From Congeria kusceri (lineage: Eukaryota; Mollusca; Bivalvia; Myida; Dreissenidae): a stretch of DNA of 64,000 bases. The stretch spans positions 248,001 through 312,000 of the forward strand of contig JAPFQT010000038.1 in the NCBI GenBank assembly GCA_027627225.1, read 5' to 3'. A program made the translations under genes and the position numbers. Each line of letters begins with the position of its first letter. The stretch's first letter is position 1. The notes below the pieces were generated by a model, which worked only from the letters and a program-made list of their open reading frames with translations, searched no databases and was not told the origin of the DNA. Shown one piece after another: positions 1-9,001 of this stretch.

Positions 1-197
1 TTTTGACAGAGATAGCCCACTTTTTACATAGACTTTGTTGTTAAAGTTTTTGTTCCAAACATTTATAAACTATACAAGGCTTCACTTAAACGTTTTGTAT
101 TTTAACAAGTGTATGCCCCTCCCACTTTCCAAAAATACGTAGTCACTGAAATACTTTGAATAGTAGAGTTCTGACAGCTCTTGTTTTTATACATACA
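1..197 (+). repeat. Right end of dispersed cassette family F1, cut by the window edge
   Basis: The segment resembles the last part of the copy at 44471-45071: both contain a stretch on column-type text such as ATGCCCCTCCCACTTTCC, then CTGAAATACTTTGAATAGT, and both end in GACAGCTCTTGTT. The small terminal hairpin (GCTGTC/GACAGC) seen in other copies is degraded here. No coding potential is visible. Confidence 0.7.
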
Positions 198-224
198 AGT
201 TTACATGAATTCTGTTTTTACAAT

Positions 225-467
225 CTAAACCTCAACCAAGGCAAGAAGTGTTTTGTCTTGCAATTTGCGTGCAAAATTGTTTGCCAGAATAACAATGCTT
301 ACATCAAAATATCCATTTTCAATGAAACTTAAATGAATGTCTTGCAAGACAGCAACAGCATACAAGATCATATTTACATGCTCTGTAAGAATTGAAAATA
401 TGTCAGTAATCTTGGGGTGTTCATATGCAGTTTCTTTTTGATATAAATATAATAATAGTTCATTCAT
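225..467 (-). other. Possible coding remnant or terminal exon, unrecognised
   Basis: The minus strand has an 80-codon open frame with a regular alternation of hydrophobic and polar residues (for example HPKITDIFSILTEHV and ILANNFARKL) and a natural stop. I do not recognise the protein. A frame of this length also occurs by chance in AT-rich DNA, so this could be the last exon of a gene, a decayed transposon gene, or nothing. No clear splice acceptor was identified. Confidence 0.18.
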
Positions 468-1277
468 GTGCTCTCATGTTTGTGTGACAGGTATTTTAGT
501 ATAAGTTCTGAAACTTAAAAAATAGTAGTTTTATTTTCAACAGATTCTTTTTTTTTTTATAGAGTTCGAGTGTGAGCATTTCTAATTTGTTGTTTGGTGT
601 GCGTATTTAAATAGGAAACAGTATTACTGCGAATCTAAATAGATAATACATTACATGTAATTATTGCTTAAATAAATTTTGCCCAAATCTTTTTTAACGT
701 TTCATATTTATTTGTATTCCATGGTTTGGACAATTTGGAGAATGCTGTCTGATACTTGGTTGAAGCTGTCCAAACCATTCACAATTTTTTATGTAGCTTT
801 GTAGTCAAAATAAGAACAATAAATGTAGCAAGAAAACTATATCATTCAAAGCTAAGAAAAGTAACATAAAGTTGAAGACTTCCATGTATTTATGTTTTTA
901 GTTTCAACTCAGCACATTATTACATACCGATACATATATTGGTACTATACAGTAATATCTTAGTACAAAACATTTTGCTAGTTACTATATGTATACTTAA
1001 CTCAAAGTTAAGGCATGTAGTGTTTCAAATGCATGTATACAAATGCTATTTGATACAATGAATCAATGGTGATTGGTTTCTGTAAAAGGGAAATAGCCAT
1101 TTTCGGTACCCAGGTAATTCAGTGGTAGGTACCCGGGTAGTCAATTACTGCTTGTCTCACAACTAATCAGGAAGTGCTCAGTGAACTAAACTTTTCTGAA
1201 TTCTACATTAATTATAGTTTAATGAACTATGAAATTGGTTGTATTTGATATATACAATGTTTCCTCTGTTATTACAG
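468..1277. other. No recognisable feature
   Basis: AT-rich sequence with short homopolymers. There is a local near-duplication of a GGTACC(C) word around 1105-1135 (TTCGGTACCCAGGTAATTCAGTGG, then AGGTACCCGGGTAGTCAATT). Nothing here could be assigned to a gene or a known repeat. Confidence 0.5.
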
Positions 1278-1389
1278 AGTGTTGAAGGCTACACCTCAGA
1301 TGTCACCTGTACATGGGACTGGAACTTTGAAGAACCGCCCAGTGATGAATGCTTTGATGACTGCCAACTGCAGCCAAACTGCACCCAAG
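1278..1389 (+). CDS. Candidate internal exon, Cys-rich extracellular-type peptide
   Basis: A 112-bp block sits between an acceptor-like TGTTATTACAG and a donor-like GTTTGT. In one frame it reads through as a hydrophilic peptide with Cys, Trp and acidic residues (pieces: SVEGYTSDVTC, TWDWNFEEPPSDECFDDC, QLQPNCTQ). Its base composition is richer in G and C than the flanks, as expected for an exon. The four close cysteines suggest a secreted or extracellular domain. No partner exon lies nearby, the family is not recognised, and the donor is weak, so this is only a candidate. Confidence 0.35.
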
Positions 1390-3017
1390 GTTTGTTGCAT
1401 ATGAAAACCTTTATATGCGATATCTACCAGGGGTTGCGAAATCTCATATTGCCTTACTCGTCTGTTTTTTGACAAATAGTTTTGCTGCTTGTTTGTAATG
1501 TACAGTATTTATAGGTAATTGTGGCGAGATGTCACTTGTCCGTACAGGCTCTGGGACAAGCTGGGCAATACGTACAATTGATTACGCAATCCCTGTTTCT
1601 ATTACTGTGACCAAATTAAAAACCCAGAGTGGGATGATACTATTTCAGTCAGCATAATCAGGTTATCATTCACTCTTTCACCTCATCACATGAATGATAT
1701 CATGTCTTAAAATGACCTGACAGAGTGAGTAAAGGTTCAATGTATCACAGGACGTATGGGATCATCGTCTACAATTTAATATCTTAAAAATGTCGGAGGT
1801 CAGATTATTTACGTAAATTATTTATCACAAAGTTAGATATTGGTGATGTGAGTTTAAACTGGTTCACTGCATCACATACTAACTATTGCAGACTCTGGAC
1901 TGTGATTGTCCATATATCTGCATGAAATGACCTGTGTTTGTCACCAAGCACGTGTAACAATAAAGGGACAATACAGGTTTTATTATGATGTTTCATTTCA
2001 TTTCATTGATATGTTTGATTGAAAGATTCAGTTTTGTCTAAAGAAAAACTGCATAGCACATCTGGGCCACATCACTAATATTTATTCCAGGGCTTTTTTC
2101 ACCATTTTGAAAATATGACCTATACCCATGAAATTGGGAATTTTAGCATAAATTCACATAAAATTGGGAAAAAGTATAATTGTTTGTTTAATAAAATGTG
2201 AAGAATTGTTGATAAAACTACATTAAAAAAATAATGTTCTGAACAAAAACAAATCAGTAAAACGGTTATTACAACTTCAACAGTATTTTTTCTGCATTGA
2301 ACACCTCTTATTTCCAAACATCTAAAAGTCAATCCATCAATTGGGAATGTTGGGACTGCATGATTAAAAAGATACTTCTTGACACTGGGAATATAATGGC
2401 TATAAAATCAGCCAAAAAAAAAGCCATGATTTCACAAAAAAAAATTAGCACTGCAAATATTTTGCAATAATTTGTAAAGCGGACATAAAGGCAATGTTTG
2501 TGTGATCCACATTGGTTTGTGATAGGTATTACATGCAGTAAGACATTATAATGGTAACACATGCCTGGATGTTTAACGTTTTATGTAACATTACAGCAAT
2601 ACGAAATTGAAAAGTTAAATATGAATATGGTCCCGTTAAATGACAGTGACGTGCTATTTCATTATAAATGTGTATCATTGTTGGGATGATTATCTTTCTA
2701 TATCTCTTCACGTGGTGACTGACATATCAGTGAAATGGTGATGGAGACAGATACGGTTTGAAGTTGTTTGATTAGTTAATATGTTCTAAATTTTTTATCA
2801 TTTTAGATAGATTTACTTGTGGTGCACCACTAATGTAGCTTAAGGCCTTTCCCAAAACTGGGTAATCTTGCCTGAACAGCCCTTTGTAATGTGCATATCT
2901 ATAGACCTATATTCTGGCCAATTTATCAACTTTGTATATTCACAATCTGGACAATTGTTCTGAGCAATTACAATCACAAAATACCAGCTGAAAGTGTTTC
3001 CATACTTTATTGCTAAT
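1390..3017. other. No recognisable feature
   Basis: AT-rich unassigned DNA. All open frames are short and look like chance frames. Confidence 0.45.
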
Positions 3018-3360
3018 TATACCCCCCTAGTCATGATTGGGGGGGGGGCTATATAAGACTCAGTTTGTCCCATCCCGCCCAGTCCCGTCGCATCCTGTCC
3101 AGTTAGCATGTTACGCTCATGAACCATGACTGTAGGTCAAAGGTCAAGATTATACTTAAAGGTCAAACATCAAAATTGGCTTTTTGCTTCTCCGAACTTC
3201 CCCTAACCCAATCATTGGCAGTGAATGGTTCTTGTTTTTTAATCTCTTTACAAAAATGTTTGTGTCATTAAGTCAGCTTGTCTTTTATGAATCAGGTCCA
3301 TAGGGTAAAGTCAAGGCCACATATCAAGGTCAATGCAGCATTCGGGAGCAGCCATCCATT
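3018..3360 (+). repeat. Degraded cassette-type dispersed repeat
   Basis: The segment starts with a G-run and CTATATAAGACTCAG, followed by a CCCATCCCGCCCAGTCCCG string and then the AGGTCAAAGGTCAAG motif and a second diverged unit with GTCAAGGCCACATATCAAGGTCA. This is the same kind of body as the cassette families elsewhere in the window (22338, 45875, 48596). Confidence 0.5.
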
Positions 3361-4083
3361 TAATCGATATTCTTGTTTTACAACTACTACTACTAATTTT
3401 GCCATGCCGGTAAAAGTCTCTTGGATGACCATTGTTTTAGCTATGTTATCAAATAATTATTAACTACAATAATGAGGTTATTATGAAACGTTTCCTTTAA
3501 AGTGGCATATTGTACAAAAATGCAGATACATAATAAAAACAAGATATTCCTTTTTATCTCGAGTATATTTTTCAAGTAGCAAAAACATATTGATGAAATT
3601 GTAGAAAACTATTTTAGATACGTTTTCCAGTAGGATTTGAACGCGCCTATACAAAATTGCTTCATTTTATTGCAAGCTTCACTGTGCTATGTAAACGTTG
3701 TCAGTGTTGTCCATGCCCGTAACGGTAAAATATGTACATTTAATTCATTCATTTTACTACAGCTACTACTAATATGCAATGACCGTGAAAGTGTATTGGA
3801 TGAACGCTGTTTAGCTATAATGTAAAATAATTTGTCAATTGTTCCTGTAATCAAGACTATTATTTGTATCAGTGCTTCGTTTAATGTACTGTCAATTAAC
3901 TTTTTTTTTACAAATGTTATTGTCCAATTCCCATCAATATGTCCGTTTAACTGATTCCATTTGCAAACCATAACTTGTGTCAAAATTGCAAAGAAGATTG
4001 CAAGTACCGTTATATTTCAAACATGTACAGTGTGACTTGTGATAATGATAAAAGTCGTATCACTGTAACCTCATGCTGTATGA
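3361..4083. other. No recognisable feature
   Basis: AT-rich DNA with a weak internal similarity: CTACTACTACTAATTTTGCCATGC near 3384 resembles CTACAGCTACTACTAATATGC near 3756, each followed by a diverged TTGGATGA...TTTAGCTAT phrase. This may be two old copies of one repeat unit about 370 bp apart. Confidence 0.4.
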
Positions 4084-4290
4084 ACGAAAGCCCGGTGGTG
4101 ACTTCAGACTTTCACAGTTCATAGTTCATAGTGTACACTTCATAATACACAATACAGTATACTATATAGTATAATATATTTAACATTTCGTACTTTACAC
4201 TTCATAGTTCGCACTTAATACTTCATAGTTTACACTTCAAAAATCATACTTCGCTCTTCATACTTCATAGTTAACACTCCACTGCAGTCG
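4084..4290 (+). repeat. Left arm of the 4084-6782 element
   Basis: A perfect terminal repeat is followed by degenerate repeats of TTCATAGTT(C/T)ACACTTCATA words, interrupted by an ATATAGTATAATATATT stretch. It is the inverted counterpart of 6596-6782. Confidence 0.7.
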
Positions 4291-4318
4291 CAGGTTTGAG
4301 TCCCAGCAATGACAAGTT

Positions 4319-4742
4319 TTTTTATGCCCCCACTTTAGAGGGGGGGAGGGGGCGGGGGCATATAGATTTGCCCATGTCCGTCCGTCCGTCCGTCCATCCA
4401 TCCGTCCGTTGTGCGTTTCTCAAAAGGTATAAATGCTAGAGTGATAAAACTTTATAAGCATATTCATCTGCCTCGGGGCTTGTTCACCTGGGTATTTTGG
4501 TGAATTTGTTTCCGACATCAACGGAATTATGGCCCTTTTTTAGCAAAAAATGACAGTTTTGGATTTGTGTCGCGTGTAACTCAAAAAGTATAACTGCTAG
4601 ACTGATGAAACTTGATAAACAAATTCATCAGCATGTGAACTTGTGCACCTGGGTTTTTGGTGCATTTTTTCCGACATCAGCAGAGTTTTGTCACAACCAG
4701 AGGAATGTTGGAGCATCCGTGTCCTATGGACACATGTCTAGT
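4319..4742 (+). repeat. Cassette family F2, nested copy
   Basis: The copy starts with a T-run and a hairpin head TATGCCCCC...GGGGGCATA, then repeated CCGT (GTCCGTCCGTCC), then two related units of about 150-170 bp that share 'CTCAAAA(A/G)GTATAA(A/C)TGCTAGA(G/C)TGAT' (read in parts) and 'GCACCTGGGT'. It ends near ACACATGTCTAG. A truncated relative lies at 31556-31727. It has no coding capacity. Confidence 0.75.
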
Positions 4743-5259
4743 TTGTTTTTCTTTTTTTCTCGATATAATATCTATTTGGGTTAGTGAAACAGCTTTTGTT
4801 TTTGCAGAAAAGACATCAAATGGTATCTATTTTTGAAAAAAGCGAAAATCTATGAACAAGACTGTTTAAACAGAGTAGAGTACATGTACTATCATTATGT
4901 GGCAAGATTATAGTATAACGGGTTTGTACGTAATTTTTGTGACCATCATAATAATTACAATATACATGTATTATAGGGGTGCAATATATTCAAAACACGA
5001 ACAGATTAAATTTCCATAATTCACAGCACAAGCCTAAACAATCGATAACATGAAACGTACTCGGTGTCAATTTGGTTTGATTTTGTCTGCAACAGAAACA
5101 GGTGGTAAAATGTTTTGATGTTTAATTAAAAAAAAAAAACTTTTGCAAAACTTGTATTCTTTATGTTTCAACAATATTAATCACCTTCAAAACAAACCAT
5201 CTATAAACACACTTCTAGTAAGGATAAATGTGATTTGTTCCATACGTTTTTGGAACCTT

Positions 5260-6290
5260 TCAATATGTATTAGAAATACTGAAATTAATATGCAGTTTAT
5301 TATTTTGTTCAACTACTGAAATTATAAAATGGAATATGTCAAAAGCAACCTCTGCATTTTCAAGTTCTTTGTTGGTTTGTGGACTGATCAACCTAAACAG
5401 ATGATTAAATTCAGAAAAGCATCCACAGTCGTTTACTTTGCAGGTATATCGATCCACGCAAATATAAATTTTCTCTGAAGAAACTTTATAATAATAACTA
5501 GAAGTGCTGTATAATTCAGGCATGTTGAACATTACTTCTGATTTTCCAAATGGACCATCTTTTCTGTTTCCCGATGAAATGTTGTACATATTTCACTCGG
5601 TAGCTAATCGTTTAAGCTCACAACTTATGACAGGCATAAAGCAAAACAGCAAACATTGTGAACGAAACTACGAATGAAACGGATTTCCATCGTTGTACAA
5701 ACTAGTGCCTTCATGTCTTTGAAGTGGTTTATCCAAAAAGTCGACAAACTACCTTCGTAGTATACTTCATAAAAATTCAATTCTTTGATTTGATGTACTT
5801 TTAACCATGATAAATCTTCTATCCGCAGAATGATCAGCTGCATTTCATAGTCTAAAATATATTTGCAGCTGCCCAACTGTGGTATTTTCTGTTTCACGAG
5901 CACTCCGAACAATAGTCGGGACGATCTCGCCATTATTCTTCACAGCTTCTAAAAAGTACCTCGCTATTAATGTAGGATCATGTTGCTTTTTTCTAGTTTA
6001 AGATACAATATTTGTCTGCTAAAACCATCTATTCCTCCATGAATAGCAAAACCAAAAGGGTTGAGTTTGTCATTACCTTCAATATGCCAAACAAAATTAG
6101 GTCAAGGGCAGGATTACTCTCGGCGTATAAGTCGTCGCTTCTTTCTTCTTCCCATACCATATTTGTCTGTAATCCACATTCAACGTAGTACCGTCGAGCG
6201 TTTCACACTAAGTCCATATTTCAGTTTTTCATTTCCACATAGTTTTGTAACCAACACACTTCCCAAAATGTAGTCGTGGGCCAGCCGCAA
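5260..6290 (-). pseudogene. Decayed integrase-core transposase (rve-type, DDE)
   Basis: Read on the minus strand, several frames give consecutive pieces of one integrase family common in invertebrate genomes. In order: a basic stretch RRKKRRLIRRE; the core signature WHIEGNDKLNPFGFAIHGG followed by IDGFSR; then DPTLIARYFLEAV and ETENTTVGQLQIYF; then KSTSNQRIE and FWINHFKDM; then FCFMPVISCELKRLATE; and a C-terminal part with SSGNRKDGPFGKSEVMF, NMPELY and SEKIYIC. The pieces lie in different frames and are broken by in-frame stops. The family's first catalytic Asp (WHIDG) is Glu here, and the acidic residue usually before GTEN is lost (SARETEN), so the enzyme is dead. The shorter open frames at 5260-5589 and 5625-5933 are parts of it or its frame shadows. 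The match is from recalled family motifs and was not searched. Confidence 0.8.
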
Positions 6291-6595
6291 TAGCAGCATG
6301 AAAATGAGTGAAGATCACAACCTGAAATGATATTTATACCAGATATTTTTTACATTAATAATATAATTTGGCAGCCTGCCAGTTGATAAAATAATGCTAA
6401 AATTGTGATCCATTGTCTGTACAGTAAGTACTGTCTAAGCTAGATCTACATTTATTGGCCATGTGATATTGAACGATTGTGCGAACTCCTGTAATATTTG
6501 AATTGATACGTTTGCAATTTTATGAACTATTGACAACATAAACGTTTTACATTATAGTAACTAGATGATGTTCTTTCTATAATGAAACCGATAAA

Positions 6596-6782
6596 GTGTG
6601 AATTACGAAGTGTGAACTATGAATCGTAAAGTGTGAACTATGAAGTGTGAATCATGAAAAGTGAACTATGAATCGTGAAGTGTGAACTACAAAGTGTGAA
6701 TCGTAAAGTGTGAACTATGAAGTGTGAATCAGGAAGTGTGAAGTTTGAATCGTGAAGTGTGAAGTCACCACCGGGCTTTCGT
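6596..6782 (-). repeat. Right arm of the 4084-6782 element
   Basis: Tandem degenerate words GAAGTGTGAACTATGAATCG (period about 20-30 bp) end in GAAGTCACCACCGGGCTTTC, the complement of the left terminus. Confidence 0.75.
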
Positions 6783-6839
6783 ATGTATGTGAACAGTACA
6801 CTAAGGTTGCTGCAGTGTTGGTTGAGTGACACTTTGTTT

Positions 6840-7435
6840 TCTGTGCTATGACTTGGCCGTGAACCAGGTCAGCAGGTTAAGATTCAGGGTCACATTTAGA
6901 GGTCAAATGTCAAACTAAAAAGCTCAAGTATAATAACAAAAAAGTATTTAGAAAAAAAAAGAAAAGAAAAAAAAATTCAGTGCCACTGGGGTTCAAACCG
7001 GGGACGTCCAGATTAAAAGGCTATCGCCTTAATCACTCGGCCATTTTAACTCGTATATTTCACCCTGCATTACTTACTTTATGTAAGTGTTCCATGTGAT
7101 GTCAACAGTTTCAACGAAAACAACAGAAACACTTCACAGTATTCCATCATTTAGCATTCCAACTGCTTTATAATTTTATTGATTTCAAGTGTTGATTACT
7201 CATAAACGAAACTGCTTTTACAGAATATATCAAGGCCCCTAGAGTTGTCTTGCTCCCTTGTGTACACTGTTCTTTTATTTTTGGAATCGGTGACAAAAGT
7301 TGAACAATTGCCAATTCGTCAATCTGTGAGCAGGTCCCTTTAAGATGGTTTGTCTGGAACATTAACAAGGTCGGTAGGTCAAAGTCACTCTCAGAGGTCA
7401 AAGATCAAAATCGGCTACAATTCTGATTGTCCAGG
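6840..7435. repeat. Fragments of an AGGTCA-bearing dispersed repeat
   Basis: Pieces such as TGAACCAGGTCAGCAGG, AGGGTCACATTTAGAGGTCA (6883-6902) and GGTCAAAGTCACTCTCAGAGG (7377-7398) match each other and the segment 7740-7800, across later insertions (the tRNA-like block at 6979-7047 and the element at 7436-7675). An old dispersed repeat has been broken up here. Confidence 0.5.
6979..7047 (-). pseudogene. tRNA-like sequence (Ser/Leu-type), pseudogene or SINE head
   Basis: On the minus strand there is an A-box-like GGCCGAGTGATTAAGGCG, a TTTTAAT loop, and a B-box-like CCCGGTTTGAACCCC. The long variable arm of a real Ser or Leu tRNA is missing, and the anticodon and acceptor stems do not pair well. 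A tRNA-derived SINE fragment is the likely explanation. Confidence 0.6.
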
Positions 7436-7675
7436 GCCCATATTCACCAGTTCATTAAGAATAAAGAACAGACATAGAATCTAGAAATAACATGTGTGCG
7501 TTCGCAAATATGCCGGGTACCAATGTTGTTTATGTCATGCAAAATCATGCTAAATAAAGAATGCTAAAATTAGTGTTCATGAAGTAAAATTCAAATTAAC
7601 AGCCTCTTTAGACCAGAAACAGTTTTAAGAACATGCTTTATTCTTAGGTCTAAGAATTGGTTGGTGAATACAGGC
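7436..7675. mobile_element. Short terminal-inverted-repeat element (MITE)
   Basis: The ends are GCCCATATTCACCA and its near complement TGGTGAATACAGGC (12 of 14), flanked by direct CCAGG (7431-7435 and 7676-7680). Subterminal parts are also inverted (CATTAAGAATAAAG against CTTTATTCTTAGG). It has no open frame. It interrupts an AGGTCA-type repeat, which supports a true insertion. A relative lies at 58976-59147. Confidence 0.65.
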
Positions 7676-7680
7676 CCAGG

Positions 7681-8840
7681 ATTTCATTTAGCCATGGATA
7701 GAGGGCTTTTAAAATTATTTCGTACAATGGTTTGCCCAGTGAGTCTTGTGCATGAACCAGGTCTGTTCCTGAAAGGTCAAGGTCACATTTAGAGGTCATT
7801 TGCACTTTCAAGGATTTTAAACAACTTGACACAAATGCTTGCTTCGATCAGTTTGTCGCGTGCATGTTTTTGTTTGGCCCCGAAAATTTTGTGGGGAGTA
7901 TATAGCTGCTGCTTTGTCTGTCCATTATTCCGTCAATTACTCTGTCATTCCATCACAAATCTGCTTGTCCAGTAAGTAGCTTGACATTGATGGAGGGGTT
8001 TTAAAAATGATATATTTGTTTGATATTTGTAGTTTATATGTAATAACAAACATTTATAAGACCCTGAAAGCAACCTTAAGGCTATAATTCTTGTAACAGT
8101 ATCTTAGTGTCTCCTTAGCGGATTTTTTATTTACCTCAAAACACTCGTATCTTAAGAGACCTCGTAAACTGTACCTTAAGTTACGCGCACAAGATGCCTC
8201 AGTGTGATATCGTAAGTTCTGTTTGGAAGCAGGTTGGATGCATATATAAGTCAATTATAATCATAGTTATGCTTTTATTCTTATGCTGTAATAAAATCAT
8301 TAAAAATTCGGTTTATTGTATTTTGTCATTTAGATTATTCATTTATATTTTAGTATGTATTTGACCTATATTTAATTACTGAATCAATGAAAATCAAATT
8401 CCAAAACTAAACTGTGTATGTACGATCTTTCCTATCTTTTTTTTTTCTTCAAAATAAGCAGATGAAACTTGCAATTTAACTTGAAAGAAGACAGATTAAC
8501 ATATATCTTTTGAAGGAAACCCAGACATATCGACAAAATCAATAAATACATGTGTCGACTTTGGAACGTTTATTAGTGCTTTGTACCCTCAAACCACTGT
8601 CAAGTCAATGTGTAGACATGTATTGAAGTTTTGGGCTGTACAGCCGTAAATTACTTTGTAATCAAAAAGTAGTCAATTATACTAATTACATCAATGGTTC
8701 TTATTAACTTTTATTCTATTTTAAATCATAGTATATGGTTATTACCTTTATCGGATTGTTTTAATTTATGTCACTATGTCTGTTGTTAGATCATACATAC
8801 ACTGTTAAATGTGTAACATTACATGAATTACCTCACTAGA
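7681..8840. other. Repeat fragments, then unassigned AT-rich DNA
   Basis: 7681-7860 continues the repeat interrupted by the element at 7436-7675 (AAAGGTCAAGGTCACATTTAGAGGTCA region, in parts). 7865-8010 looks like a worn cassette head (TGGGGAGTATATAG, then TCTGTCC, CCGTCAATTACTCTGTC). From 8010 to 8840 nothing is recognised. The CTTAAG/CTTAAGG words at 8076-8180 are only a local curiosity. Confidence 0.4.
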
Positions 8841-9001
8841 CAAAGTGGCCACCGACTCTGGAAAACAATGAAAAAGTGTGAAAAAAAATCCCGGCAGGGA
8901 AAAATCAGTGAATTTGAAATTTGGAGAAGTCAGGGAAAATTCAGGGAATTTTACAAAAGGTGTTAAAACAAATCCAAGATAAAGCAGTGAAATCTATAAT
9001 T

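Larger units (their letters stand above)
4084..6782 (-). mobile_element. DNA transposon with terminal inverted repeats and a decayed integrase-type transposase
   Basis: Both ends carry the same 22-bp sequence in inverted orientation (outer part ACGAAAGCCCGGTGGTGAC), a perfect match. Inside each end is an array of short words of the type CTTCATAGTTCACA (left, to about 4290) or its complement (right, from about 6596), so the arms also match in a looser way. Between them lies a minus-strand integrase pseudogene (about 6290 to 5260). A cassette repeat (4319-4742) has been inserted in the left part. I could not find a convincing target-site duplication. The superfamily is uncertain; integrase-type DNA transposons of animals such as IS3EU or Ginger are possible homes. 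Confidence 0.7.

Noticed and set aside
4084..6782. Target-site duplication GTATG around the integrase element
   Set aside because: GTATG occurs on both sides (4077-4081 and 6781-6785) but not directly abutting the left terminus, and it overlaps the right one, so it was not counted.
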